A stretch of DNA of 64,000 bases from Aphanothece hegewaldii CCALA 016 (GTDB lineage Bacteria > Cyanobacteriota > Cyanobacteriia > Cyanobacteriales > Microcystaceae), in NCBI RefSeq assembly GCF_003007785.1, contig NZ_PXOH01000006.1:186001-250000 (forward strand), in the 5' to 3' direction. The notes beneath the pieces are model-generated. The model did not search any database and was not told the DNA's origin. It saw only the letters and a list, made by a program, of their open reading frames with translations. Shown here in pieces: positions 6,840 to 15,975 of this stretch. Position numbers and translations under genes: made by a program. Position 1 is the first letter of the stretch. Each line of letters opens with the position of its first letter.

Positions 6840-9800
6840 TTAGGTTTCTAATAAAGAATGTTCTAACCATTGTATAATTTTTAGACAAACTTCGGGATCT
6901 GTGGGGGAAAACTGCTGTATCTTTGCTAAAGGATATTCTGTAACGCCACAAATTAATCCTTTAAATTTATTTAAGCTTTGCCATAGGTTTTCGGTGAATC
7001 CGTCAGTCTCAGAATCATAAAAAACCCAAACATAATAATAGTCTTTTTGACTTCGGCACAGCATATTCCAATACAATCTTAATTTAGCCATTGTTTCTGG
7101 TATCCCGTGTTCAAATGGCGGACATTTTTGCTGTAACATTTGATCGTAAATATCGACTAAAGGATGTTTGGCATCAATTAATTCATTACTATCAATACAA
7201 ATCAGACGAATTTTATCACTGAGAAAAGGATGTTCTTGAATTAAATGATTAAGTTGTTGTGAAAAGCTTTTTGGCAAAGCAGGAGGAGTAATAACAATAT
7301 CTAAAGGAATTTTAGAAGCAATAGATACATTTGTCTGATGCCAAGCTTCGTAAAAGTCGGGATAAGTTATATGTTTGACGCAATGCCAGATTAATTTCTG
7401 AGTTGCCACATCCATATAATATTTAGGATCATACAAAAGAGGTTGTAAATGAGGAATTACATCAGTGAGTTGAGAGTTAAATAAAATATTAATTAAGCTT
7501 TCAGATGCTTGAAGTCGAGTTGAAGCATCCTCACTAAATTGTAAAACTTTTATTAAAGCTGCGATCGCTTCTTTATTTCCCTGTGCTATTTTTCCTAAAC
7601 TAGAGGCGGCTTTTTTTAGCGTATTTGGATCTTGTTGCGGTTTAATGAGACGAATTAAAGTAGCGATGGCTGCGGAGTTTGATTGTCCGATTTCGCCGAG
7701 GCTTTCTGCTGCTAAACTTCTAATATCTTTATCTTGCGTAGATTGCGCTTGTTGTACTAATAAACATAAAGCTTCTAAATTTCCTGAATCAATTTTACTT
7801 AAACTGACTGCCGCTTGTCGTTTTGTAAATTCGTCTTCACTGCTATGAAGAATTTGCACTAAAGTTTTGATCGCTTCCGGGTTTCCTGGATCAATTCTGC
7901 CTAAACTTTCTGCTACTTCTCGACGGGTGGCTTCTTCTTCACTTTTTTCCATTAATTCTACTAAAGTACTAATAGCAACTGGATGATGAGGGGCAATTTT
8001 ACTAAGACTTTCGATCGCATCTTTTCTGAGGAGTAAATGAGTGCTAGATTGAACTAATCTAACAAGGGTATTAATTACGGCTTGAGATCCCACACCAATT
8101 TTACCTAAGCTACTCACTGCTAACCATTGTGTTAACATGGTTTGATTACTCGATAGCAGATGTATTAAAGCTTCGATGGCTTGCCGATTACCTGAACTAA
8201 TTTCGCCTAAACTATATACCGCTTGTTGACGAATTTCTTCGGTAAAATGATCTTGTAAGAGTTGAATTAATACAGCTAATGCCGTTGGATTTCCTGGATC
8301 AATTTTTTCTAAACTTTCTGCGGCTTGTCGGCGGATACTTAAATTTTTAGTCGTGCGAATTAATTGGACTAAAGAAGCGATCGCTGTTGCATTTCCTTGA
8401 CCAATTTTTTCTAAACATTCAAAGGCGCGACGTTGCGTTACTGGGGATTCTGACGATTGAATTTGTCGAATGACTGTTGTAATAATTTTAGCATTTCCTT
8501 GACCAATTTTTTCTAAACTATTAAATGCTGATTGGCGTAATTCTTCGTGTGGACTAATTTCTATTAAGCGAGTTAAAATATCAATAGCTTTTAGATTGCC
8601 TGGATCAATTTTTCCTAATGTTTCTGCGCCTTGCCATTGTAAATAAGTTGAAGGCATTTCAATCAGTTGATTTAAAGCGGTAATTGCACTGGGTTGTCCT
8701 TTCCCTAATTTTTCTAAACATTGAAATATTTCTTCGGAAATTTCGGGATTATTTGTACAAGTTAAAAGCTCAACTAAAATAGCGATCGCTTTAGGATGAC
8801 GCGACAAAATTAAAGCTTTTCTAGCTTCTTGCATCACGGGTTGAGGATAATTATAAGAATCAAATGCCCATTGAATCAAACGGCCAAGAATTTTCTCACT
8901 TTGCTCGCTCATGGTAAATTCAGCTAATCCTGTTGCGGCAAGGAAATAAGCTCGTTTTCCATAATAATTTTCTGAACTACATTTATCTTGAAAATTAATT
9001 AATTCTTTTAAAAATGCTTCTTTGTCTTCTTTGGAAATGTCTTCTCTCCCTAACCAAAAAAGGATTGTATTTTTCCAATTTTTATTAAATATTGGATATT
9101 CGGAACTAGGTTTATTTGCTTTTAAGTCATCACCAAAGAAAAAAGCCCAATCTTGAATTACTAAAGCTGCAAAATAATCTTGAAAACTGGTATCTAAAAA
9201 ACCATATATTTTTTGATTTGATTGACCAGAAAATATACCAGAAAGTTTTAACCAACCGAGTTTAATGGCTAACTGAAATAGAGGATGAGCTTGTTCTGAT
9301 TCTTCAATAATTAAATGATCTTTTAAACTAGAAGAATCTGGCTCTTTTTGCCTAACTTTTAAAGCCAATTTTCCTAAAAACTGATTGAGTTGTGATTGAA
9401 CTTCAATCGTTGTTGTCACTTTTTCCGCTTGCCATTGATAAAATTCTGTTACTAATTCTTGATAAAGGTTTGATTTTGTTTGGGGAAAATTTGGATTTTT
9501 TTGATGCCAAAGACGACATAATAAAGCAATTCTTAGAGGAGTATTCATTAAATCACTAATTCTTTCTTGCCCAAATTGTTCTAAAGCTTGGCACAACTGA
9601 TTCGGTAAATTTTGTCGTTTTTGTTCTTCGATTAAGTTTTTGTCTTGCCAACTAAAAATTTTATTACTTAAATAAAGATGAGTAAAACATTTTTTGACAA
9701 ATTGTTTAATTTCATCAATAGATGAAAGACTTAAAGGATGATAAATATCAAAATTAGACAGTAAATTTGGGTCAGTTTCCCAACTATAGTTACGACTATT

Positions 9801-10481
9801 TAAAATAACTTTTGTTTTGTCTGCCCAGCCTTGTAGTTGTTGAGTAATAATCGAAAGAGGACTTAAAATAGTAGAGGTTTCATAAAATAAATGTTGTTGC
9901 AGAACTTGTTCAATCGCCATCTCATCAACGCCATCTAATAATAACCAAACTCGATGACTATTGAGTAATTCATTAAAGCGATCGTTCCAGTCAAATAATA
10001 TATGTGGTTGCGTTTTCATGGCACGAGGCAACCATTTTTCTTGTAAATATTCTCTCAAAGTAAGTTGACTAACATCTGATAAAGAAATCCAAATGGGGAT
10101 ATCTTCGGTATTTTTTAAAATCCAAGATGCAATATGATGTAGTAGAATCGTTTTTCCCGTTCCAGATAAACCAATAATTGCTAAACGTCGGCCTTTACTT
10201 TTGCTTTTCTGTTGTTGCAGAACTTGTTTAAAAAATTCTTCTTGGGTATAACGCTGTATAATGTCGAGTTTTTGTTTTTGAGACTGTGATTCTTTTTTGT
10301 TGCGATCGACTAATCCTAGTGTAAGATTTAAGTCTTCCCACTCGGTTTCGGCTTCTTCGGGTAAGGTGGTAAAAGGATTGATCGGTAAAGACTGCTTTAG
10401 CATAAGTTGTCCTACTTTGCGCCAGTCAATCTCTAATTTTTTAAAAGATGCCTTCGGTTGCACATAGGATTCTGACATCAT
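6840..10481 (-). CDS. NACHT-type P-loop NTPase with HEAT repeats (STAND-like)
   Basis: 1213 residues. The first 95 residues show no known effector domain. Residues 95-480 form the NACHT ATPase: Walker A GLSGTGKT at 104-111, Walker B VWLLLDGVDE at 178-187 with the paired acidic residues of the family, and the later NACHT-associated helices. About 12 HEAT (PBS-lyase-like) repeats with a 34-residue period follow (roughly 570-1020), each ending in a motif like LEKIGQGN. The last 170 residues form an alpha/beta domain I cannot name. STAND ATPases of this build act as signalling switches, and some bacterial NACHT proteins defend against phages; no experiment ties this one to defence. It is transcribed alone, with no neighbouring nuclease or helicase gene. 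Confidence 0.88.
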   Translation of the reverse strand: MMSESYVQPKASFKKLEIDWRKVGQLMLKQSLPINPFTTLPEEAETEWEDLNLTLGLVDRNKKESQSQKQKLDIIQRYTQEEFFKQVLQQQKSKSKGRRLAIIGLSGTGKTILLHHIASWILKNTEDIPIWISLSDVSQLTLREYLQEKWLPRAMKTQPHILFDWNDRFNELLNSHRVWLLLDGVDEMAIEQVLQQHLFYETSTILSPLSIITQQLQGWADKTKVILNSRNYSWETDPNLLSNFDIYHPLSLSSIDEIKQFVKKCFTHLYLSNKIFSWQDKNLIEEQKRQNLPNQLCQALEQFGQERISDLMNTPLRIALLCRLWHQKNPNFPQTKSNLYQELVTEFYQWQAEKVTTTIEVQSQLNQFLGKLALKVRQKEPDSSSLKDHLIIEESEQAHPLFQLAIKLGWLKLSGIFSGQSNQKIYGFLDTSFQDYFAALVIQDWAFFFGDDLKANKPSSEYPIFNKNWKNTILFWLGREDISKEDKEAFLKELINFQDKCSSENYYGKRAYFLAATGLAEFTMSEQSEKILGRLIQWAFDSYNYPQPVMQEARKALILSRHPKAIAILVELLTCTNNPEISEEIFQCLEKLGKGQPSAITALNQLIEMPSTYLQWQGAETLGKIDPGNLKAIDILTRLIEISPHEELRQSAFNSLEKIGQGNAKIITTVIRQIQSSESPVTQRRAFECLEKIGQGNATAIASLVQLIRTTKNLSIRRQAAESLEKIDPGNPTALAVLIQLLQDHFTEEIRQQAVYSLGEISSGNRQAIEALIHLLSSNQTMLTQWLAVSSLGKIGVGSQAVINTLVRLVQSSTHLLLRKDAIESLSKIAPHHPVAISTLVELMEKSEEEATRREVAESLGRIDPGNPEAIKTLVQILHSSEDEFTKRQAAVSLSKIDSGNLEALCLLVQQAQSTQDKDIRSLAAESLGEIGQSNSAAIATLIRLIKPQQDPNTLKKAASSLGKIAQGNKEAIAALIKVLQFSEDASTRLQASESLINILFNSQLTDVIPHLQPLLYDPKYYMDVATQKLIWHCVKHITYPDFYEAWHQTNVSIASKIPLDIVITPPALPKSFSQQLNHLIQEHPFLSDKIRLICIDSNELIDAKHPLVDIYDQMLQQKCPPFEHGIPETMAKLRLYWNMLCRSQKDYYYVWVFYDSETDGFTENLWQSLNKFKGLICGVTEYPLAKIQQFSPTDPEVCLKIIQWLEHSLLET

Positions 10482-10664
10482 TTACGTTTTCTCACTACTC
10501 TACTCATCCTAGTTTTCCCAATATTTGCCAAATTGTAATGATTCGTCGGAAATTTTTTGCAACGCGTCTAGAATGAGTGAAACGACTCATCTTGCTATTC
10601 TAAAAGAAACTCTGCTCTTGATCAGGATCTATGTTACTTTTTATAGTACATTTAAACTTAAGTA

Positions 10665-10880
10665 ATGGCGGAAAATCCTATGAGTATGACAGTTGATTGT
10701 AAAAAAGATTGTGTAGATGGTTGTGTATTGGGGGATGAATGCCCGAATAGAGATCACCAAGCATCTGCTTCTAAGTTTATTGGTGAAACTTCTTTAGATC
10801 AAATGCTAGAAATGGCGGAGGCAGCCCGTTTAAAAAAAATGACCGAACCGCCTAAATGGATTATTCCAGATGATTTTTAG
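10665..10880 (+). CDS. small Cys-rich conserved protein, 71 aa
   Basis: The N-terminal third holds four cysteines in the pattern C-x3-C-x3-C-x5-C (CKKDCVDGCVLGDEC), followed by an acidic helix and a PPKWIIPDDF tail. Four closely spaced cysteines suggest metal or iron-sulfur binding, but I do not know the protein's function. Start at ATG 10665, with a second ATG five codons later. Its stop overlaps by four bases the stop of the convergent hydrolase gene at 10877. Confidence 0.7.
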   Translation: MAENPMSMTVDCKKDCVDGCVLGDECPNRDHQASASKFIGETSLDQMLEMAEAARLKKMTEPPKWIIPDDF

Positions 10881-11758
10881 CTTATTTTGGGTAAACGCGG
10901 CTTTTTACGGGCTATAATCTGAAACTCTCGTACAACACGATTAAATTCTTCCCCCGCAACGGCTAATAAATTATTATGCCCTGCGTAGGGAACTAATAGT
11001 AATTTTTTGGGTACGGTGGCTGACTCGTACAAAACCTGACTCATGCTTGGTGGAACGAGACGATCTTCTGTACCATGTAATAAGAGTAAGGGAACTCGCA
11101 GCAATTTTAGTTTACTGAGATTATCAAAGCGTTGATTTAAAATTAGATCGGCTGGAAAGAAGCGATAAACAGGCTGATACATCGCCATATCTCGCATCGA
11201 GGTAAAGGTATTATCGACGATGACTCCTGCACAAAAGGGTTGACGAATGGCTAAATCAATTGCGATCGCCCCACCTAATGAGTGACCATATAAATAAATC
11301 TGTTGTGCTGCGATTCCTCGTTCTAGTGTTAAATAATTCCATGCAGCTTGGGCATCCCGATATACTTCTGCTTCAGTGGGGAATTTTCCCTCACTCTTAC
11401 CATAGCCTCGATAATCAATCATTAGGACGGAAAATCCTAACTGATGAAGTTGATAAGCGTTGCCCAGATTATAGCTGATGTTACCTCCATTACCGTGAAA
11501 ATAGAGCAGAACATCCTCACTTGAACCGGGTATCCACCAGCCGTGAAGACGTTCGATTTTTCCGTTCCAGTTACGGACACCGATCCAAACATCCTCATAA
11601 GATAATTCTAGATCTTTGGGGGTTGTTTCGAGTTTAAGACTGGGTACAAAAATTAAGCGGTTTTGAATCAGATAAATGAGGATACACAGTAGTAAATAGG
11701 CTGCAAAACCAACACTAACACCAGTCAGCAAGAATTTTAACAGAATATGCGTGGTCAT
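10877..11758 (-). CDS. membrane-anchored alpha/beta hydrolase (BEM46/ABHD13-like)
   Basis: 293 residues. An N-terminal membrane helix (about 8-31) is followed by an alpha/beta-hydrolase domain: oxyanion strand LLYFHGNGGN, DYRGYGKSEG loop, nucleophile Ser160 in YGHSLGG, acid in LHGTEDRLVP, and His in YAGHNNLL. This layout is that of the BEM46/ABHD13 group of serine hydrolases, whose substrates are mostly unknown. It lies 41 bp downstream of gatA on the same strand and may be co-transcribed. Confidence 0.87.
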   Translation of the reverse strand: MTTHILLKFLLTGVSVGFAAYLLLCILIYLIQNRLIFVPSLKLETTPKDLELSYEDVWIGVRNWNGKIERLHGWWIPGSSEDVLLYFHGNGGNISYNLGNAYQLHQLGFSVLMIDYRGYGKSEGKFPTEAEVYRDAQAAWNYLTLERGIAAQQIYLYGHSLGGAIAIDLAIRQPFCAGVIVDNTFTSMRDMAMYQPVYRFFPADLILNQRFDNLSKLKLLRVPLLLLHGTEDRLVPPSMSQVLYESATVPKKLLLVPYAGHNNLLAVAGEEFNRVVREFQIIARKKPRLPKIS

Positions 11759-11799
11759 GGGGGGTAGATCGTCCTCAATATAGCCCGATAATTTAATGA

Positions 11800-13251
11800 C
11801 TACTTTAGCTGAGGTTTGTATTTATGCCAATCGGTAGATTGTTCATAAGCATAACCAACATGAAATAAAATGTCTTCTCTTAGCACATTACTAATCATTT
11901 GTAAACCGATGGGTAAACCTTGTTGATCAAATCCACAGGGTATACTCATTCCGGGTAAACCAGCTAGATTGACAGGGATCGTCATTAAGTCGGATAAATA
12001 CATACTAAGGGGATCTTCGGTTTTTTCGCCTGCTTTAAAGGCTGTGGTGGGTACAGTCGGAGAAACTAAAACATCGACAAGATCAAAAGCGGCTTCAAAA
12101 TCTTGTTTAATTAGTGTGCGTACTTTTTGTGCTTTTAGATAATACGCATCATAGTACCCCGCCGACAGAGTATAAGTTCCTAACATGATACGGCGTTTGA
12201 CTTCATTCCCAAAACCTTTGGCGCGAGTTTTGGTATACATGGAAAGCAAAGTATCTGCTTTTTCTCGGATACCATATTTAACCGCATCGTAGCGGGCGAG
12301 GTTGGCTGATGCTTCGCTGGGTGCGATGATGTAGTATGCAGGTAAACCGTAGCGAAAACGAGGGCAAGAGATTTCTTGAACGGTTGCGCCTAATGATTTA
12401 AGTTGTTCAATAGCTTGATGTACGGTTTGGGCAACGACGGGATCTAATCCTTCCCCAAAGGTTTCTGTAATGACACCGACTCTAACACCTTTTAGATCGC
12501 TTTTGAGAAATTGGCTATAGTCGGGAATGGGAACGTTTAGAGAAGTGGAATCTTTGGGATCATATCCAGCGATCGCATTCAACAGGATAGCCGAATCTTC
12601 TACAGTATGGGAAAATGGCCCAACTTGATCCAATGACGACGCATAGGCGACTAAACCAAATCTTGACACGAGTCCATAGGTGGGTTTAATGCCCACTACA
12701 CCGCAGAAAGACGCTGGTTGACGAATCGAACCCCCAGTATCTGTTCCAAGGGATACAACGCATTCTGATGCCGCTACAGCAGATGCCGAGCCACCCGATG
12801 AACCCCCCGGAACTCTCGATAAATCCCAAGGGTTCGCGGTGACTTGATAGGCTGAATTTTCGGTGGAACTTCCCATCGCAAATTCATCGAGGTTGGTTTT
12901 GCCGAGCATGACTGCCCCAATATCTTTGAGTTTTTGGGTTACAGTAGACTCATAGGGTGGGATAAAGTTTTCGAGAATTTTCGATCCGCAAGTAGTGGGG
13001 ATACCTGTAGTACAGAGTACGTCTTTGATGGCGATGGGAATACCTTCTAAGAGTCCGATGCTTTCATTATTTGCGATTTTATCATCTACTTTTTTGGCTT
13101 GTTGAATGGCTTGTTCTGAGGTGACACACAAATAGCTATGAACTTTGGGTTCTAGTTTTTCAATGCGTTCTAAGAATTCTGTTGTGATTTCTACTGCCGT
13201 ACGTTCTTTATTGGTAAGTTGTTGATGAACTTCACGAATCATCGATGACAT
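11800..13251 (-). CDS. gatA: Asp-tRNA(Asn)/Glu-tRNA(Gln) amidotransferase subunit A
   Basis: 483 residues, full length for GatA. The amidase-signature catalytic triad is visible: Lys76 in [11 protein letters not shown], cis-Ser151 in [11 protein letters not shown] and the nucleophile Ser175 in [11 protein letters not shown]. GatA releases ammonia from glutamine, which GatB then uses to convert mischarged Glu-tRNA(Gln) to Gln-tRNA(Gln). The gatB and gatC genes are not in this window; in cyanobacteria the subunits are usually scattered. Confidence 0.97.
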   Translation of the reverse strand: MSSMIREVHQQLTNKERTAVEITTEFLERIEKLEPKVHSYLCVTSEQAIQQAKKVDDKIANNESIGLLEGIPIAIKDVLCTTGIPTTCGSKILENFIPPYESTVTQKLKDIGAVMLGKTNLDEFAMGSSTENSAYQVTANPWDLSRVPGGSSGGSASAVAASECVVSLGTDTGGSIRQPASFCGVVGIKPTYGLVSRFGLVAYASSLDQVGPFSHTVEDSAILLNAIAGYDPKDSTSLNVPIPDYSQFLKSDLKGVRVGVITETFGEGLDPVVAQTVHQAIEQLKSLGATVQEISCPRFRYGLPAYYIIAPSEASANLARYDAVKYGIREKADTLLSMYTKTRAKGFGNEVKRRIMLGTYTLSAGYYDAYYLKAQKVRTLIKQDFEAAFDLVDVLVSPTVPTTAFKAGEKTEDPLSMYLSDLMTIPVNLAGLPGMSIPCGFDQQGLPIGLQMISNVLREDILFHVGYAYEQSTDWHKYKPQLK

Positions 13252-13332
13252 CGGAATAACGCCTATTGCATGAATACTTCTATCGCTTCATGCTACCTTA
13301 TCACAGGGGGCTTTTGATGAGAAGATCGGCAA

Positions 13333-13458
13333 TCAATAGAATTTGTCCCACCTATTGAACAAGTTTATAACTATTCTTAAATGAACGGCATCATAACCCA
13401 AGCTACGAAGATATGATACAACCGTTTGAGATACCCCCATATCGGCTAAGAACTTCAT
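13333..13458 (-). pseudogene. truncated DUF5615 (PIN-like) toxin
   Basis: A 41-codon frame starts MKFLADMGVSQTVVSYLRSL and reaches GYDAVHLR, which is the beginning of DUF5615 PIN-like proteins. The family normally runs on to about 110 residues with further acidic catalytic positions; here the frame leaves homology after LR and ends at TGA. Its ATG overlaps the stop of the DUF433 gene (ATGA, 13455-13458), the normal coupled arrangement of such toxin-antitoxin pairs. The toxin half has therefore been lost. Confidence 0.75.
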
Positions 13459-13685
13459 GAAGCATTGACGGTTAAAGGGCGAATTTCTTCATTAGTTAAG
13501 AATGCTGCATATTGTAGAGATTGACTGATATCTTCAGCTTCTAAATCAGGATATTCACTGATAATTTCTTTTGGACTCATCCCCGACGCAACTAAATTAA
13601 CAACAAGAGAAACAGGAATCCGCATTCCTCGCACTACCGCCCGTCCTCCCATAATCTTAGGATCGAAAGTAATCCGTTCAAACAT
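13455..13685 (-). CDS. DUF433 family antitoxin-like protein
   Basis: 76 residues from MFERITFDPK, with the DUF433 hallmarks GGRAVVRGMRIPVSLVV and GMSPKEIISEYPDLEAEDI. The frame is open 12 codons further upstream (13721), but the ATG at 13685 is the family start. DUF433 proteins carry a small winged-helix-like fold and are paired with DUF5615 toxins. Here the coupled toxin frame is truncated, so this copy is an orphan antitoxin. Confidence 0.85.
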   Translation of the reverse strand: MFERITFDPKIMGGRAVVRGMRIPVSLVVNLVASGMSPKEIISEYPDLEAEDISQSLQYAAFLTNEEIRPLTVNAS

Positions 13686-13770
13686 CTGTTTAATCTCCTT
13701 AATTGTGTTATAACATCTCATAAGAGCAAGATTAGAGGTCGTTAATCCATCCTAAATCAATTTCCTTTAC

Positions 13771-14508
13771 CTAGTCATGAAATTTATTAACGGCTAAAGC
13801 ACCTTCTGAGACGGTATTCCAAAATTTAAAGACTTGTTGACTCACGAATTGTGGATGGAAATAGTGGAAAAAGTGATACCCTTGAGGACATTCCCAAATA
13901 CGATCGCCATTTTTTAACCAACTTGCCCAACGATACAAGCTATTTCGATCTACAATAAAATCGTCTTTACTTCCACACACCAGTAAAGGAACATCGACAC
14001 TTTGTGGGGTAATGTTTACTTCCTAACACAAAGAATTGGGTGATGGTGATGTAATTAAATCTTTTTCTAGTATTTTAATTAGTGATTTTGTTTGCGAGAT
14101 TTCTTGATAGCCAAATAGATTATGTACCATTTTTGCTAAGACGCGTTCTCGACTACAAGGAAGTAGACGCAGCATGGCATAATAGTGTACTTGCCAATCA
14201 ATCGCAGGATTTGCACCTACTCCTAACAAGGTTAAGGTTTTCACTCTTTCTGGATAACGACGAGCATATAATAATCCTACCAAACCTCCTGTACCATGTC
14301 CTAGTAAATGAAGGGGAAAAGGTTGAGATTTAAAATAATCATGGAGTAGGGTTAAAGCAATGTCGAGGGAACTGGGTTCATCGGGTTCTTGTATATATTC
14401 CCATATTGCGATCGCTTTTTGTGCCGATAAATGATTAATGAGATGATTTTCAAAAACTCGAAAACTTGGATTAGCATTGATCCATATTGCATCAGGATGT
14501 TGTCTCAT
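13771..14508 (-). pseudogene. alpha/beta hydrolase pseudogene (in-frame TAG, nucleophile lost)
   Basis: The frame from ATG 14508 to 13771 matches the hydrolase at 2449-3195 from end to end (for example GANPAIDWQVHYYAM against GNNPAVDWQSHYYAH, and PQGYHFFHYF against SEGRHFFHFF). A single TAG at 14023-14025 follows PNSLC and interrupts it without any frame change; downstream the homology resumes at once with VNITPQSVDVPLL. The nucleophile elbow reads GHGTGG instead of GHSTAG, so the catalytic Ser is also gone (AGT to GGT). Two separate inactivating changes make this a convincing pseudogene. Its start overlaps the stop of the upstream gene (ATGA). Confidence 0.88.
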
Positions 14509-14825
14509 TTTTTTTTCCTTTTACTAGATGTGTCATGATTCGTTATAGAACAATTACATTGAATAGAGACTAAATTAGGGATTTTCTCACTATAAGCGAT
14601 TGATTCAAAGTCTCGGCAGTTAATTGCTTCTTCCGATAAAGCCATATAAGGATTTACTGTACATTTTAGACGATAATCCCCAGTAAAATAAATACATTTA
14701 TCGCATGGAACTTGATGCAATTTTTTGACATAAGTTAGTCCGCTTACACTTATTTCTCTAATTTTCCAGAGACTAACCCCAATTAATAGCCATGCTAAGA
14801 AACTACAGATAATTTGGAGAAACAT
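14505..14825 (-). CDS. small membrane protein with cysteine cluster, 106 aa
   Basis: Begins with a hydrophobic helix (about 4-22, IICSFLAWLLIGVSLW) and continues with a cytoplasmic or lumenal part holding PCDKC, LKC, INC and QCNC cysteines. The PCxxCxYF...YxLKCxVNP...CxDFE pattern looks like a conserved cyanobacterial family; I do not know its role, and metal binding is only suggested by the cysteines. It overlaps by four bases (ATGA) the hydrolase pseudogene downstream, so the two were once an operon. Confidence 0.65.
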   Translation of the reverse strand: MFLQIICSFLAWLLIGVSLWKIREISVSGLTYVKKLHQVPCDKCIYFTGDYRLKCTVNPYMALSEEAINCRDFESIAYSEKIPNLVSIQCNCSITNHDTSSKRKKK

Positions 14826-15011
14826 ATTTTTTTGTCTAAATTTAGCAAGAATAATAAAAAAGAGATAGGAAGAACCAAAGAACCCGAAGCAATCAAAGAT
14901 TATTTAAGGGATCTAATCTTGTTACTTTTGTATCTTCCTATCCTTTAACGAGCCTCAAATAGAAAGATTGATGTCAACAGCTTAAACTCTAAACCCAAGT
15001 TGATTTTAGGA

Positions 15012-15524
15012 TTAAATACCAAACTCGGTTTTTAATTGTGCCACCCATGATTTAATCCGTTTATCGGTCAATTCTGATTGATTATCTTCATCTAAAGCGA
15101 GTCCAACAAATTTACCATTTTTGACGGCTTTAGATTCTTCAAATTCATAACCATCTGTTGACCAATGTCCAACTGTTTTACCGCCTAATTCTGTGATTTT
15201 TTCTTCCAAAATTCCCATTGCATCTTGGAAGTTTTCTGAGTAACCGACTTGATCCCCTGTGCCAAAATAGGCGACTTTTTTACCACTAAAATTAATGTTA
15301 TCGAGTTCGTCGTAATAACCACTCCAGTCGGCTTGTAATTCGCCAATATCCCAAGTTGGACAAGCAATAATGATGTTACTATACTGCTCAAAATCACTAT
15401 CTTCAACTTCAGCAATATCATACATTGTTACGACATCATCACCGCCTAATTCTTTTTGTATTGTTTCGGCGACGTCTTGTGTTTTGCCTGTTGTGCTTCC
15501 GTAAAAAAGTCCAATTTTAGCCAT
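15012..15524 (-). CDS. isiB: flavodoxin IsiB
   Basis: 170 residues, the normal size of long-chain cyanobacterial flavodoxins. The FMN phosphate loop is FYGSTTGKTQD at the N terminus; the PTWDIGELQADW loop carries the Trp that stacks on the flavin, and YFGTGDQVGYSENF the second loop. Flavodoxin replaces ferredoxin as electron acceptor of photosystem I when iron is scarce. It lies downstream of two CP43'-family genes on the same strand but is separated from them by 450 bp and a terminator-like hairpin, so it probably has its own promoter. It has an AGAG ribosome binding site. Confidence 0.96.
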   Translation of the reverse strand: MAKIGLFYGSTTGKTQDVAETIQKELGGDDVVTMYDIAEVEDSDFEQYSNIIIACPTWDIGELQADWSGYYDELDNINFSGKKVAYFGTGDQVGYSENFQDAMGILEEKITELGGKTVGHWSTDGYEFEESKAVKNGKFVGLALDEDNQSELTDKRIKSWVAQLKTEFGI

Positions 15525-15975
15525 ATCAATCTCTAGGATGGTTTGTGTGTAATGAATAAATAAGATTCACTGAAAATCAGTAAAAGTTTTCTTGAGATAG
15601 GAGGAAGGATATCAGAAATGTCTCAAATAGAAGAGGGATTATTTAGAAATTTAATTTTGATGCTTTCGCCCTCTTTTCATTAATTTTTAATTTTTTCTGA
15701 TTGATAAAATCAAGTTAGGTTGTTGGCTTTTGACTCGATTTTAGATAACGAAAAAACTTAATTACTGATTCTAGTGAATCTCTATTTTCAGAATAAGATA
15801 AATGAGAAACTATGTCAATAAATTTTTTCAAAATATTTTTAATCTTTTAAGGAGCAAAATAAATAATAGGGGTTCAGTTTCCCAACCCTCATCAATTGAA
15901 TTTTTACAAGAATAATTAGAAGATAATAGATTGCTTAAAAGGGCTTGGCCGCCAAACCCCTACAACAATAAAAAA
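15525..15975. promoter_or_regulatory. region between isiB and the CP43'-PsaL gene
   Basis: 450 AT-rich bases with no gene. Reading in the direction of isiB (minus strand) it first holds a hairpin that can end transcription from the CP43'-PsaL gene (15941-15960, followed by TTTT on the minus strand) and then should contain the isiB promoter. A second, imperfect hairpin, GGGTT at 15870-15874 with AACCC at 15884-15888, is a weak relative of the dispersed hairpin repeat. I could not pick out a convincing Fur box. Confidence 0.4.
15941..15963. repeat. dispersed GGGTTTGG hairpin repeat, copy 1
   Basis: GGGCTTGG, loop CCG, CCAAACCCCTAC, with one stem mismatch. On the minus strand it follows the stop of the CP43'-PsaL gene by 13 bp and is followed by TTTT, so it may act as its terminator. 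It is one of at least six similar copies in this window. Confidence 0.65.

Noticed and set aside
6840-10481. Calling the NACHT-HEAT gene a named Avs defence type
   Set aside because: Avs proteins carry TPR-like sensors and nuclease or other effectors; here HEAT repeats and no effector are seen.
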